Notes: generated by a model not told the origin, from the sequence alone. 64,000 bases of DNA from Verrucomicrobiota bacterium (GCA_004293445.1 RDYP01000003.1:62001-126000), one strand, 5' to 3'; positions 16,549-26,373 are shown, numbered from the stretch's first letter. Numbers and translations are program-made.

Positions 16549-17508
16549 CTATCGAAAAGGGCTGAGCTGCTCCGGCAGGTGGTCGCGTTTGAAAATGAAG
16601 GAGCGCGGGTCTTCGGGAGGGATCTGTTGATGGTGCTCGAGCAGCCGCACGGCGGTCTCCACGCCATCCATCGGCAGTCGGTCGTGGATATTTAGAAGAT
16701 AACCGCCCAAATTGCGCAGTGCTTTCTCCTGGGTGCCGAAAATTTCTAGCGTCCGGGCCAGAGGGTCGGCCGGAGCTTCCAAGCGGCGCTCGAGCGTGTA
16801 GGCGAGGCAAAGCAGGGTCGGCACCCGATTCCTCGGCTCCCGGAGGAGCTGCCGGATCTCGGCCAGAGTCCGTTCAGGATGCTCCGCCGCCCGGGCCTCG
16901 GCGATCAACCGGGCACGATGCACGGAAAGCGGGGCCTCGCCACTGGCGGCCGCCCGTGCGTATGCAGCGGCAGCCCGTTTGTCATCGGGAAACCGATAGG
17001 AGTCCGAGCAGAGACTGCCGAGGGCCGCGGCGAGCCTCCAGTCATAGGGGTTATTGCGGATCCCGCGCTCGAAAAATTCACGACCTTTCTCCACCCAACG
17101 TCGCGACTCGGCCCGGGCCCGCAAGGGTGGCAGCCCGGACTCGGTGCGATACCACGCCGAAGCATTCACCCCGATGTGCCAGCCACCGATGTCCCAGTAA
17201 TACGAGGCCCGCGGTGCCAACTGGACGGTGGTTTCCATCGCCTTGGCCAGATCGGTCCAGCGGGTCGAGTAAAAGTCATCGGTCGCCTGCAAATGCGTGA
17301 AGGTCGCCACCAAGGTGCGCAGCCCGGCGAGGGCGACCGCCGAGCTGTTTTGCCCGATCTTTTCCCGAAGCCCGATCTCCAAGGGCTCGTCGAGCAATCC
17401 GTCACGGCGGAAGGATTCGCTCACCGACTGCTCGATCCCCAGCCGCAGTCCACCCGCAGCGAGGAGGACGAGGGCGGCGAGAAGCGGCGGACGGAGGCGC
17501 GGATTCAT
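16549..17508 (-). CDS. Membrane-anchored helical-repeat protein of an ABC transporter operon
   Basis: A 319-residue protein with an N-terminal signal anchor (LLAALVLLAAGGLRLGIEQ) followed by a helical, TPR-like region. In it, WTDLAKAMETTVQLAPRASY, REFFERGIRNNPYDWRLAAA and AAAAYARAAASGEAPLSVH suggest paired helices. Its ATG at 17508 lies one base after the TGA of the ABC permease gene, so the two are translationally coupled. It is the third product of an ATPase-permease-accessory operon. I do not recognise a named family; a periplasmic partner of the permease is the simplest reading. Confidence 0.7.
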   Translation of the reverse strand: MNPRLRPPLLAALVLLAAGGLRLGIEQSVSESFRRDGLLDEPLEIGLREKIGQNSSAVALAGLRTLVATFTHLQATDDFYSTRWTDLAKAMETTVQLAPRASYYWDIGGWHIGVNASAWYRTESGLPPLRARAESRRWVEKGREFFERGIRNNPYDWRLAAALGSLCSDSYRFPDDKRAAAAYARAAASGEAPLSVHRARLIAEARAAEHPERTLAEIRQLLREPRNRVPTLLCLAYTLERRLEAPADPLARTLEIFGTQEKALRNLGGYLLNIHDRLPMDGVETAVRLLEHHQQIPPEDPRSFIFKRDHLPEQLSPFR

Positions 17509-17509
17509 C

Positions 17510-18421
17510 TCAGAATTCCTTTTTGGCAAACACCAACCACGAGACGAAGAGGTGGAGCACCACGTAAAACGCGCTCAGTCCGGCCAGCATGGCGATCGCC
17601 GACGGCGGAAGCGAAGCGCCCTCGATCACGGCATCGATCACGTTGAAAAGTTGGAAGTCCGGAAAAACCACTGCCACCGCCAGTCCGCCGAGTTTTTCGA
17701 TGGGGCCGATGCCCCCCGCCCCGAGATACATCCCGCGGGCATCCGCTTGGAAGTTGCCGATGAAATAAATCAGGAAGCCGGTGATGGTGGTAAACAGCGT
17801 GCTGGTGGAAAAGGTCGAGACGAGCATCGCCGTGGATGCGATCACTGCCGCTCGCAGAAAGACCGCCAGCGAGGCACCGTGCAAACTCCAGCTCGCCCCC
17901 TGATCGAGGATGGCTTGGCGCAAAGCCTCGCGCTCGTCGGCGGGCCAGCCTTTGGCAATGCTGCCGAGTTGTTCTTCGACCAGCAGCCGGCTGCGAATCA
18001 CGAGCACCCCACTCATCAACAGGTCCATGACAAGCAGCGAGACGAAGATGAGCAACAGCACCCCGCCGAGCTTGCCGATGAGGTAATCGAGCCGCGGCAC
18101 CGGCTTGGCGAGAATGGTGTAAAGGGTCCGGTCCTCCACGTCTTTCGGCAGCAGCAACCCGGTCGCCACCACCGCCAGTACCACCGAGAACAGGGTCATG
18201 GTCCCCAGCGACCAACTGCGGATCGAGCGCAGGACATCGATCCCCTCCAAGTCGGGACGGCCGAAGGTCTGGATATTGAAAAGATTGCTGCCGAGAAGAA
18301 TCACCGCGAAGAGGCCGAGGAAATAGAAGACTTTCATCCTCACGAGTTGGGTGAAAGTGTGCATCACGATCACGCCGATGCGACGGGGATGGAGCGGGCG
18401 GTTGGGCGCGGTTCGGCTCAT
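17510..18421 (-). CDS. ABC-2 type transporter permease
   Basis: A 303-residue integral membrane protein of the ABC-2 class, with about six hydrophobic segments (near residues 28-48, 75-95, 120-140, 190-212, 215-230 and 280-300). The cytoplasmic stretch LLPKDVEDRTLYTILAKPVP is characteristic of ABC-2 permeases that export drugs, polysaccharides or lipids. It stands 14 bp downstream of its ATP-binding partner and is followed by the coupled helical-repeat gene. The transported substrate cannot be inferred. Confidence 0.88.
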   Translation of the reverse strand: MSRTAPNRPLHPRRIGVIVMHTFTQLVRMKVFYFLGLFAVILLGSNLFNIQTFGRPDLEGIDVLRSIRSWSLGTMTLFSVVLAVVATGLLLPKDVEDRTLYTILAKPVPRLDYLIGKLGGVLLLIFVSLLVMDLLMSGVLVIRSRLLVEEQLGSIAKGWPADEREALRQAILDQGASWSLHGASLAVFLRAAVIASTAMLVSTFSTSTLFTTITGFLIYFIGNFQADARGMYLGAGGIGPIEKLGGLAVAVVFPDFQLFNVIDAVIEGASLPPSAIAMLAGLSAFYVVLHLFVSWLVFAKKEF

Positions 18422-18435
18422 CGGATGGGAAAGGT

Positions 18436-19290
18436 TCAGGGCTCGGCGCGGTCAGCGGTTTCCCGCAGAAAAAGGCTCTCCAAGGTGGTACGTGGGCGAC
18501 CGGATCGGAGCAACTCCGCCCGACCGTCGGCGGCAACCAGGGCCCGGATTTTTTCCAACAACTCCGGCGAAGCGTCGCGCAGGACCAACTCGCTCTGATC
18601 GCTCAAGGCCAGCAATTCGTCCAAGGGTCCGTCTTTCACCATCCGGCCACGGAAAATGATGCCCACCCGGTCGCAGACTTCCTGCACCTGCTCCAGCAGA
18701 TGCGAGCAGAGAAAGACGGTGATCCCTCGACTCTTCAGATCGAGAATCAAGTCGCGGATCTGCCGGGAGCCGATCGGATCGACACCGGCAGTCGGCTCAT
18801 CGAGGATGACCAGCCGCGGTTCCTGAACCAGCGCTTGGGCAAGACCGATCCGCTGCAACATGCCCTTCGAGTAGCCGCCCAGACGACGATCCCCAGCGCC
18901 TTCCAAGCCCACCAATGCCAGCAGTTCCTTGACCCGCCCATCCAGCACTGCGCCGCGCAGTCCGCAGAGTTTGCCATAAAAGCGCAGGGTCTCCGCCCCG
19001 CTCAGATGCTTGTAAAAATAGGGGTTCTCCGGCAGGAAGCCGACCTCTTGGCGGGAATCGACCACCAGCGAGTCGTTGCCAAAAATCCGGCAACTCCCGG
19101 CGTCCGGCTGCACCAGCCCCAGCAAGGCCTTCATCGTCGTCGACTTGCCGGACCCGTTCGGCCCGATCAGTCCGTAAACCTCTCCCGGCGCGATTGTCAG
19201 CGATACGCGATCCACCGCCCGCAGCGGCTGCTTGCGGCCCGCGGGTCGGAACTCCTTCACCAGATCTCGGATTTCTACGGCGTAATCCAT
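18436..19290 (-). CDS. ABC transporter ATP-binding protein
   Basis: A 284-residue ATPase subunit. Walker A is [15 protein letters not shown], the signature motif is LGGYSKGMLQRIGLAQ, Walker B is LVILDEPTAGVDPIG and the switch His is in VFLCSHLLEQ. A C-terminal extension of about 70 residues follows, as in CcmA/YhaQ-type exporters. The start at 19290 (MDYAVEIRDLVKEF) begins at the fold; longer in-frame starts would overlap the divergent lipoprotein gene. It heads the operon with the permease and helical-repeat protein. Confidence 0.93.
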   Translation of the reverse strand: MDYAVEIRDLVKEFRPAGRKQPLRAVDRVSLTIAPGEVYGLIGPNGSGKSTTMKALLGLVQPDAGSCRIFGNDSLVVDSRQEVGFLPENPYFYKHLSGAETLRFYGKLCGLRGAVLDGRVKELLALVGLEGAGDRRLGGYSKGMLQRIGLAQALVQEPRLVILDEPTAGVDPIGSRQIRDLILDLKSRGITVFLCSHLLEQVQEVCDRVGIIFRGRMVKDGPLDELLALSDQSELVLRDASPELLEKIRALVAADGRAELLRSGRPRTTLESLFLRETADRAEP

Positions 19291-19402
19291 CGCTTGCGGG
19301 TGGAAAGATGCAGGATGCCCGGCGCGGCGGCAATGGGTTTCGAGCGAACTCCAGCGCGACGCCTTGCCAAAATCCACAAGCCCGCCAAGCTCGCAGGCAC
19401 CG

Positions 19403-20254
19403 ATGAAAAAGATCATGCAACTCGCCGCCGCCGCGGTCCTCACGCTCTTCGCCTCGTCCTGCATCGAGCACACCTCGACCATCCGCCTCAACAAGGACGG
19501 CAGTGGCACCATCACCGAAGAAACCCTGCTCAGCGCTGAAGTCACCGCCATGATCGCCCAAATGGGCGAAGGCGCCGAAGACCCCGCTGAAAAAATGGCC
19601 GATCCCAAAAAAGCCGCTGCTGCCGCCAAAAAGATGGGCGAGGGCGTCAGCGTCGAAAAAGTGCAGAAAATCGACAAGGACGGCCGCAAGGGCGCCCGCG
19701 TGATCTTCAAGTTCAAGGACATCAACGAAGTCCAATACCGCTTCGGCGAGACCATGTCCGACAAGGAAGACGACGCCGGCGAACCCGGAGCCGCCGGCGA
19801 TGCTCCGGACGACGAAGCGGCAGCGCCGCAAAACCAGCCCATCGCCTTCCGCTACAAGAATGGCAAACTCAGCTTGGCGAACCCCGTGAACCAAAACGCC
19901 GCCGACAAAAAGCCCGCCGACAAAGATGCAAAGAAGGACGCGGACACCATCGATCTGAGCGACGAACTCGACGAGGAAGCGATCGCCAACATGAAAAAAG
20001 CCTTCAAGGACATGCGGATGGCCCTCTTGATCGAACTCCCCGGCGGCATCGCCGAGACCGATGCCAGCCACGTCGAAGGCAGCACCGTCACCCTCATGGA
20101 CGTGGCCTTCGGCAAGCTGCTCTCCGATCCGAAGAACCTGAAAAAGCTCAGCGCCATGCAAGGTGCCAGTCCGACCAAAATGGCAGCAGCTTTCAAAGGG
20201 ATCGAAGGGATCAAGATCGAGACCCGCGACACCATCACGGTGGAATTGAAATAA
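19403..20254 (+). CDS. Lipoprotein with charged low-complexity regions
   Basis: A 283-residue lipoprotein (lipobox FASSC near residue 19) beginning at 19403. After the lipid anchor comes IEHTSTIRLNKDGSGTITEE, a short beta-rich start seen in several uncharacterised bacterial lipoproteins. Long Ala/Lys/Asp-rich segments follow (about residues 65-90 and 115-200), probably disordered or helical. The C-terminal 80 residues are more ordered (VTLMDVAFGKLLSDPKNLK). It is divergent from the ABC transporter operon by 112 bp. Function unknown. Confidence 0.75.
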   Translation: MKKIMQLAAAAVLTLFASSCIEHTSTIRLNKDGSGTITEETLLSAEVTAMIAQMGEGAEDPAEKMADPKKAAAAAKKMGEGVSVEKVQKIDKDGRKGARVIFKFKDINEVQYRFGETMSDKEDDAGEPGAAGDAPDDEAAAPQNQPIAFRYKNGKLSLANPVNQNAADKKPADKDAKKDADTIDLSDELDEEAIANMKKAFKDMRMALLIELPGGIAETDASHVEGSTVTLMDVAFGKLLSDPKNLKKLSAMQGASPTKMAAAFKGIEGIKIETRDTITVELK

Positions 20255-20357
20255 AGGGGCGTTGGATGACGGAATCATCCCCAAGGATGCCTTCTCCATC
20301 CTAGCGCCACCCAGGGAGCCGGTGGAAGATCTCCAGACTTCCGCCGCTCCCATCGTC

Positions 20358-23300
20358 ATGCGAAACCCAACTCGCCTCCTCAGCCGCTGCCTCGCGCTGG
20401 CCCTCGCGCCTGCCGCCTCGGCCGGCCTGATCCACCGCTGGTCCTTTGACGAGACCTCGGGCACAACACTCGCCGACAGCATCGGCGGCACCCCCGCCCA
20501 AGTGGTCGTCCAGCCCGGCGGCGGTGGCCACACGCTGGGCGGCGGCGGCATCCGGCTCGATGGCGGCGACCGGGCAAGCGCCGACTACGTGGCCATGCCC
20601 GAAAGCTGCTTCGACGGGCTGAGCGACGTCACCATCGAACTCTGGGCCGCGCCCCACTCCTTTCCATCCTGGGGCCGGGTGCTCGACATCGGCCCCGGCG
20701 ATGGCCCCGCAATCGTCGCCGGCCAGAACCTGCTGCGCTGGTCCTTTTCACAGAACAACGACGGCAACTTCCAACGCGCCGGGGTCTGGGGCCTCGATGC
20801 TCTCAACAGCGCCCTCCCGACCACCGTCGACCAGCGCTACCACTACGCCGTCAGTTGGGATGCCGATGGCGGACCCGGCGGCAGTGGCCTGCTGTCTTTC
20901 TACCGAAACGGCGCACTGATCGGCACCCAGAACACTGGAGCCACCCGCATCGCCACCCTCGCATCCCTCGCCAATACCTCTTTCTGGCTCGGTCGCAGCC
21001 ACTTCGGCAGCGACGGGACGGCAAACGCGACCTTCGACGAGTTGCGAGTCTATGACAGCGTGCTCGATGCCGCCGCGCTCCAAGCCAATTTCATCAGCGG
21101 GCCCGACAGCGGGAGCGCCATCCCGCTCAGCGGCCTACTCCATCGCTGGAACTTCAACGGCAACCTCAACGACCAAATCGGCGGCCGCACCGCCCAAATC
21201 ATCGACCCCGACGGAAATCCAGCCACCGGCGGCGGCGGCAACCTCATCACCGACTCAGGCTCCATCCGGCTCGGTGGCGGCGACCGCGCCAGCTCCGCCT
21301 ACATCTCGCTCGGCACCAATCTGCTCGCCGGCCGGAACACGCCCATCACCTTGGAGGCTTGGGCCACCCAACATTCGCCGAAAGTCTGGAGCAGGATTTT
21401 CGACTTCGGCAGCGGCCCGGCCGAGAACCTGTTCATGGCCTGGACGATCTACAACGACCTCAATGCCGATCGCCTTGGCTTCGCCGATCTCGGTCAGGAG
21501 ATCAAAGCGGACGGGACCAACGCACCCTACGCCATCGGAACCGAATACCACATCGTGATGACCTTGGAGCCCGGCGCGGGCGACAACGGCCAAACCCTTG
21601 TCACCTGGTATTCGTCTCCCGCCAACGATACCAGCACCAGCGCCGCCAAAGGCAGCTTCTCCGCACCGCATAGCATCGTCAACTTCAGCGACCCGAATGC
21701 CTGGCTCGGACGCTCTCAGTATGATGGCGACGAAACCGCCGACGCCAGCTACAACGAGTTCCGCATCTACGACCGCGCCCTCACCCCGGAGGAAATCCTC
21801 GCCCACCGACTGAGCGGCCCGAACCACGTCGCCATCGAGCCACCCACCGCCGTCGCCGACAGCGCCGAACTCCGTCGCGGTGCCGCGGTCCGCATCGAGG
21901 TGCTCGCCAACGACAGCGGGCAAGGCATCGATCCCTCGTCGGTGGAAATCACCAGCCCGCCCAGCGCGGGAAACGCCAGCGTCCAGCCGGACGGCAGCAT
22001 TCTCTACCGCCACCAATCTGGCATCCCTTCGACGAGCATCGATACCTTCAGCTATCGCGTCGCGAACTACACCGGCAGCTTTTCCGAGCCGGGCACCGTC
22101 AGCCTCGTCCTGAGCGATGCCCTCCGCCTTGCAGCCCCCTCCTTGGCCCTGCCCGCGGAACCACCTGCGCTCGCCATTTCCACCACCGATGCCTTTCCCG
22201 GTCTCTTCTTCGAGGACGCGCTCTGCATCCGTCACATCCCGGGCGAGACCAGCCGCATCTTCATCGGCGAGCGGCGCGGCGTCATTTCCTACGTCCCCGA
22301 CATCCACGCCGCGGTCCCGGAACGCAAGGTGCTGCTCGACCTGTCCGCCCAGGTTGCTTTCGACAATAGCAACGAAGGCGAACTCGGCCTGTTGAGCTTC
22401 GCCTTCCACCCCGACTTCGCCGAAAACGGCCACCTCTTCGTTTTCTACACCGCCCCCGGCGCTCCTTACTTCGACCGCGTCTCCCGCTTCACCGTGGCTC
22501 TCGACGGCAATCAGGCACCCGTCCTGACCAACCCGACCGCCAGCACGGCAACCGAGCGGATCTTCATCAATCAGATCGACGAAGTCTTCAACCACAACGG
22601 CGGCGACATTCACTTCGGCCCCGATGGCTTCCTCTACATTGCCATGGGCGACGAAGGCGACCAGATGAACGCCCGCCTCAATGCGCAGCGGATCAACAAG
22701 GACCTTTTCTCCTCGATCCTGCGCATCGATGTCGACCGCTTGCCCTCCGGCAGCGAACCGAACCCCCATCCTGCGATCCCCACCGACGCCGGCGTCGCCC
22801 GCTTCAAGATCCCCGCCGGAAATCCCTTCACCGCCGCCGCCGGCTGGGACGGCACCTACAACGGCATCGCCATCCCCGATCTGACGAAAGTCCGCACGGA
22901 AATGTTCAGCACCGGCCTGCGCAGTCCATGGCGGATGTCCTTCGACCCACAAACCGGAGAACTCTGGATCGGCGACGTCGGCCAATACACCTACGAAGAA
23001 GTCCACGTCGTCGATGCCCCGGGTCAAAATCTCGGCTGGGCCTACCGCGAGGGCTTCCACCCCACCCCCGGCACGCCCACAGCGGAGATTCCAACTCCGC
23101 CGCCCGGCTTCAGCGCCATCGATCCCGTCTGGGAATACACCCACCCGGGCGGCGCGAATCCCGCCAACTTCAGCGGCCAATCCATTACCGGCGGCGTGGT
23201 GTACCGCGGCACCCGCATTCCCGCTCTATCCGGAGCCTACGTCTTCGCCGACTACGTCTCCGGAAATATCTGGGCCCTGCGTCGGGACCCGAGCGGCCCG

Positions 23301-24740
23301 CAAGTCGAGCGCATCGCCGGAGACGCCGGGATCGCCAGCTTCGGGATCGACCCCTCCAACGGCGACGTCCTCCTCGCCGACTATGCGGAGAACAAAATCA
23401 AACGCCTGGTGGTCAGCGACGTGTCCGGCAGCGACTTCCCGGCCAAACTTTCCGACACCGGAATCTTTGCCGATGTCGCCACCCTGAGCCCGAATCCAGG
23501 CATCGAGGCCTACCAACCGAACGTTCCGTTCTGGTCCGATCACGCGATCAAGACCCGCTGGTTCGGCCTGCCCGACCTCGCCGGAACCATCGGCTACTCT
23601 CAGGATGGGAACTTCAGCTTCCCCGTCGGCATGGTATGGGTGAAGCATTTCGACCTCGAACTGACCCGCGGCGACCCGGGCACCCGCAAGCGGATCGAAA
23701 CCCGCGTGCTGGTCCGCAATGCCGACGGAGCCTACGGCGTCAGCTACAAGTGGAACGAGGCCGGCACCGAAGCCTACCTCGTGCCCGAAGCAGGCGAGAC
23801 CTTCCCGCTTTCCATCGAAGTTTCCGGGAGTGCCACCACCCAGACCTACGAGATCCCCTCGCGAGCGAACTGCCTGCAATGCCACACCCCCGTCGCCGGT
23901 CACGCCCTGAGTTTCAATGCCCGACAACTCCACCGCGAGGGCCTGCTCGCCGGACGCTACGGAAACCAGCTCGATACCCTGCGGCTCGCCTCCTACCTCA
24001 GCGGCCCCGCGCCGGACCTCGCTGCCTTCGCACCTCTCGCCGGGGCGGACGATGCCACGAGCAGCTTGGAATTCCGAGTGCGCTCGTACTTGGCGGTCAA
24101 CTGCGTCGCCTGCCACCAACCCGGCGGCAGCGCGCCCTCGACCTGGGACGCCCGCCCGGAGCTGACGCTCGAAAACAGCGGACTGATCCGCGGGCTCGCC
24201 AACCGCCCCGGCAACGATTCCGCAAACCGCCTGGTGGTGCCCGGCGACCCCGCACGCTCGATCCTCCTGAGCCGCATCGAAGCAACGAATGGCTTCACCC
24301 GCATGCCGCCCACCGGCTCGCACGTGCTCGATGCCCAAGCAATCGAGCTCGTCAACGCGTGGATCACCAGTGAGCTGCCGGGCCGCGTGTTTTACTCCGA
24401 TTGGGCCGCAGGCCACCCCGGCCTCGGCGCACGGGGCGACGATCCCGATGGCGATGGAGCGACCAATTACGACGAATTCGTCCGCGGCACTTCGCCCCTC
24501 CGACCAGACGCCGCCGCCGGGCCTGGCCTGAGCATGGCTGCGGGGCAGGTCGTGCTCGACTTCGTGCAGCCACCGCATCGAGTGGCGATCGTGGAAAGCA
24601 GCGGCGACCTCGCCACTTGGCAGGACTGGCCGGTCGACGACAATCTACCAACCCATCCCGCCACCGGTATTCCACGCCTGCTGCAAGGACCCGCCGATCC
24701 CTCCCGCCGCTTCTTCCGCATCCGTCTGAGCGAACCTTGA
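20358..24740 (+). CDS. LamG - glucose/sorbosone dehydrogenase - diheme cytochrome c fusion protein
   Basis: A 1460-residue exported protein. In order it has a signal peptide (ending ASAG), two LamG-type sugar-binding domains (about residues 24-250 and 255-490, both opening GLxHRWxF), a cadherin/Big-like domain (about 495-595), a glucose/sorbosone dehydrogenase propeller (about 611-1015, with FNHNGGDIHFGPDGFLYIAM), a domain like that of the SO2930/HNE_0200 cytochromes (1020-1360), and a tail with DDPDGDGATNYDEF. Two c-heme motifs are present, CLQCH at 1172 and CVACH at 1249. Oxidation of a sugar in the propeller with electron transfer to the hemes is a natural inference. The ATG at 20358 directly precedes the signal peptide. 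Confidence 0.88.
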   Translation: MRNPTRLLSRCLALALAPAASAGLIHRWSFDETSGTTLADSIGGTPAQVVVQPGGGGHTLGGGGIRLDGGDRASADYVAMPESCFDGLSDVTIELWAAPHSFPSWGRVLDIGPGDGPAIVAGQNLLRWSFSQNNDGNFQRAGVWGLDALNSALPTTVDQRYHYAVSWDADGGPGGSGLLSFYRNGALIGTQNTGATRIATLASLANTSFWLGRSHFGSDGTANATFDELRVYDSVLDAAALQANFISGPDSGSAIPLSGLLHRWNFNGNLNDQIGGRTAQIIDPDGNPATGGGGNLITDSGSIRLGGGDRASSAYISLGTNLLAGRNTPITLEAWATQHSPKVWSRIFDFGSGPAENLFMAWTIYNDLNADRLGFADLGQEIKADGTNAPYAIGTEYHIVMTLEPGAGDNGQTLVTWYSSPANDTSTSAAKGSFSAPHSIVNFSDPNAWLGRSQYDGDETADASYNEFRIYDRALTPEEILAHRLSGPNHVAIEPPTAVADSAELRRGAAVRIEVLANDSGQGIDPSSVEITSPPSAGNASVQPDGSILYRHQSGIPSTSIDTFSYRVANYTGSFSEPGTVSLVLSDALRLAAPSLALPAEPPALAISTTDAFPGLFFEDALCIRHIPGETSRIFIGERRGVISYVPDIHAAVPERKVLLDLSAQVAFDNSNEGELGLLSFAFHPDFAENGHLFVFYTAPGAPYFDRVSRFTVALDGNQAPVLTNPTASTATERIFINQIDEVFNHNGGDIHFGPDGFLYIAMGDEGDQMNARLNAQRINKDLFSSILRIDVDRLPSGSEPNPHPAIPTDAGVARFKIPAGNPFTAAAGWDGTYNGIAIPDLTKVRTEMFSTGLRSPWRMSFDPQTGELWIGDVGQYTYEEVHVVDAPGQNLGWAYREGFHPTPGTPTAEIPTPPPGFSAIDPVWEYTHPGGANPANFSGQSITGGVVYRGTRIPALSGAYVFADYVSGNIWALRRDPSGPQVERIAGDAGIASFGIDPSNGDVLLADYAENKIKRLVVSDVSGSDFPAKLSDTGIFADVATLSPNPGIEAYQPNVPFWSDHAIKTRWFGLPDLAGTIGYSQDGNFSFPVGMVWVKHFDLELTRGDPGTRKRIETRVLVRNADGAYGVSYKWNEAGTEAYLVPEAGETFPLSIEVSGSATTQTYEIPSRANCLQCHTPVAGHALSFNARQLHREGLLAGRYGNQLDTLRLASYLSGPAPDLAAFAPLAGADDATSSLEFRVRSYLAVNCVACHQPGGSAPSTWDARPELTLENSGLIRGLANRPGNDSANRLVVPGDPARSILLSRIEATNGFTRMPPTGSHVLDAQAIELVNAWITSELPGRVFYSDWAAGHPGLGARGDDPDGDGATNYDEFVRGTSPLRPDAAAGPGLSMAAGQVVLDFVQPPHRVAIVESSGDLATWQDWPVDDNLPTHPATGIPRLLQGPADPSRRFFRIRLSEP

Positions 24741-24851
24741 ACCACCAGCATTTATCGCATTCATCCCGTCCATCGCGGTACCGAAGCCTTGCTGGGCCTT
24801 GGATATCCCGTTGACCCTCTTCGGGACGCGTGGCAGCTTGGGCCCATCGTC

Positions 24852-25397
24852 ATGAAGAGCCATTTACTCCAACTCGCCACCATCAGCCTGCTGCTCGCTT
24901 CGTGTGAAAACGGAACCATGGTCGGCGGTGGGGACTTCGATCCCCTGACCCCGCCGGGCTCCGGAAATCGACCGACCCTCGCGCAAAGCGGGTATCGGCC
25001 CGGAAGTTTCGTGCGAAGCGTGATGGACAACACCGCGTTCTTCGACAAGCGCCCGAAAGGCGATGCGGACGCCGACCGCCTGCTCCCCGTGAACACCGAG
25101 ATGAAGGTGATTTCCGACGATGGGAGTTATGTGAAAGTCGAGCTGAACAGCGGTGAGGTCGGCTTCGTCCCCACCGTCCTCGTCGCCCTTCCAGAAACCC
25201 TCTCCCAACCCGGCGAGACCCCGCCGCCGGGCACGATTCCGATCCAACCCGGCGTGTCGGCCCTGCCGGACAGCCCAACCCTTCCGCCAGTGATCGATCC
25301 CGACGCCGCGCCGTCCCCCGATGACGCCATTCCTGCCCCCACAGGCAGCCCGACCCCACTCCCTCCCGGCAACGAAGCAGAGGGCAGCAACCCTTGA
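24852..25397 (+). CDS. Lipoprotein with SH3-like domain
   Basis: A 181-residue lipoprotein (lipobox LLASC near residue 17). The central part, FDKRPKGDADADRLLPVNTE then MKVISDDGSYVKVELNSGEVGFVPTVLV, reads as a bacterial SH3-like domain of the kind that binds peptidoglycan or proteins in the periplasm. The C-terminal 60 residues are Pro-rich and probably unstructured. The start at 24852 is directly before the signal peptide. It is followed by a strong terminator and may be read with the large dehydrogenase gene 111 bp upstream. Confidence 0.75.
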   Translation: MKSHLLQLATISLLLASCENGTMVGGGDFDPLTPPGSGNRPTLAQSGYRPGSFVRSVMDNTAFFDKRPKGDADADRLLPVNTEMKVISDDGSYVKVELNSGEVGFVPTVLVALPETLSQPGETPPPGTIPIQPGVSALPDSPTLPPVIDPDAAPSPDDAIPAPTGSPTPLPPGNEAEGSNP

Positions 25398-25408
25398 TTC
25401 TACTCATC

Positions 25409-25445
25409 AAAAAAGGCCGCGGGAGAAATTCCAGCGGCCTTTTTA
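25409..25445 (+). terminator. Rho-independent terminator after the SH3-like lipoprotein gene
   Basis: AAAAGGCCGC pairs with GCGGCCTTTT around a 13-base loop and is flanked by A and T runs, so it can work on both strands. It begins 12 bases after the stop codon. It starts with the same 15 bases (CATCAAAAAAGGCCG) as the terminator at 26541. Confidence 0.9.
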
Positions 25446-25573
25446 TTTGACTCCGATATTAGGATTTCGCTCCTTACCTACGCTAATTGAAATCCAAGAA
25501 ATTCTATTGGCAAATATAGCAGGGTTAAAAACAGCCCCGCTAGAAATCACATCAAACCACCCTACTAATTCAG

Positions 25574-26341
25574 ATGAAGAAAATTGTGATGGCAACGATC
25601 GCGCCCCTTCTGGGAGTCGCTTCCGCATTTGCAGGTGAAGAAGAGGTAAGCATTCCAGCTGTTCCTGCCCCAGTTGTCGCACCTGCGCCTACCGCCGGAG
25701 CTTTCAACCCATCCTTGGGAGTGAGTGGCGTGATCGGAGAGCTTACTGAAAACCTCGGCGGAACAACCTACGATGTTGCAGGCTTTCGCGTCGACGCAGG
25801 CAACGATTTCGGCAATGGTTTCTCATTTGCAGGTCGTTACGAGCTTCTTGAAGGCGACGTTCCCTATTCCTACAGCTCCTACGTTCCCGGCTTGGGCCAA
25901 GTTGCACAACTACGGAACATCGACGTGGAAAGCGAAGAGCTTCGCCTCCTCATGAACTATGAGCGCGAAGTCTCCCAAGGACTCTCGGTCTTCGGCGGCG
26001 TGGGTTACGGCTGGCAGCGTCACGAGGCAACAATGGCTGGCAGCCCCTTGCTCAAAGTCTCTGGCAACGGCGTTCTGCTCAACGTGGGTGCAAACTATCA
26101 GAGTGGATCCATTTTCGGCAGCTTGGTTTACACCCATGCACTGACCGTTAACAGCAAGCTCACCTCGATCGCTGGACCTATCCAAGGAGAAGATGAAGAT
26201 CTCGGCTTTGTTGAGCTTACTACTGGCTACAACATTAATGAGCAACTCGCTGCTACCCTCGCGATCGAAACTCAGGTGCTTGGTGATACCGTTATCGAAG
26301 AAGATTGGACCGCTGCTCTTGGCTTGAAATACGACTTCTAA
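25574..26341 (+). CDS. Outer-membrane beta-barrel protein
   Basis: A 255-residue exported protein with a signal peptide ending ASAFAG, a short Pro/Val-rich linker (about residues 25-42) and then a run of alternating amphipathic strands ending in the aromatic YDF. A C-terminal Phe is the usual sorting signal of outer-membrane barrels. Strand pairs such as GFSFAGRYELLEGD, LSVFGGVGYGWQRHEA and GSIFGSLVYTHALTVN suggest about eight strands, like OmpA/OmpW-sized barrels. Its GC content is visibly lower than the neighbours and its leader (25447-25573) is AT-rich. It is isolated by terminators on both sides and is probably a single-gene unit. Confidence 0.75.
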   Translation: MKKIVMATIAPLLGVASAFAGEEEVSIPAVPAPVVAPAPTAGAFNPSLGVSGVIGELTENLGGTTYDVAGFRVDAGNDFGNGFSFAGRYELLEGDVPYSYSSYVPGLGQVAQLRNIDVESEELRLLMNYEREVSQGLSVFGGVGYGWQRHEATMAGSPLLKVSGNGVLLNVGANYQSGSIFGSLVYTHALTVNSKLTSIAGPIQGEDEDLGFVELTTGYNINEQLAATLAIETQVLGDTVIEEDWTAALGLKYDF

Positions 26342-26373
26342 ACGTCGGGAAACGCTAATTGCTGACAAACTCG

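Noticed and set aside
21255-23180. Long minus-strand frame opposite the dehydrogenase-cytochrome gene.
   Set aside because: No recognisable domain; the opposite strand carries clear LamG and dehydrogenase domains in this region.
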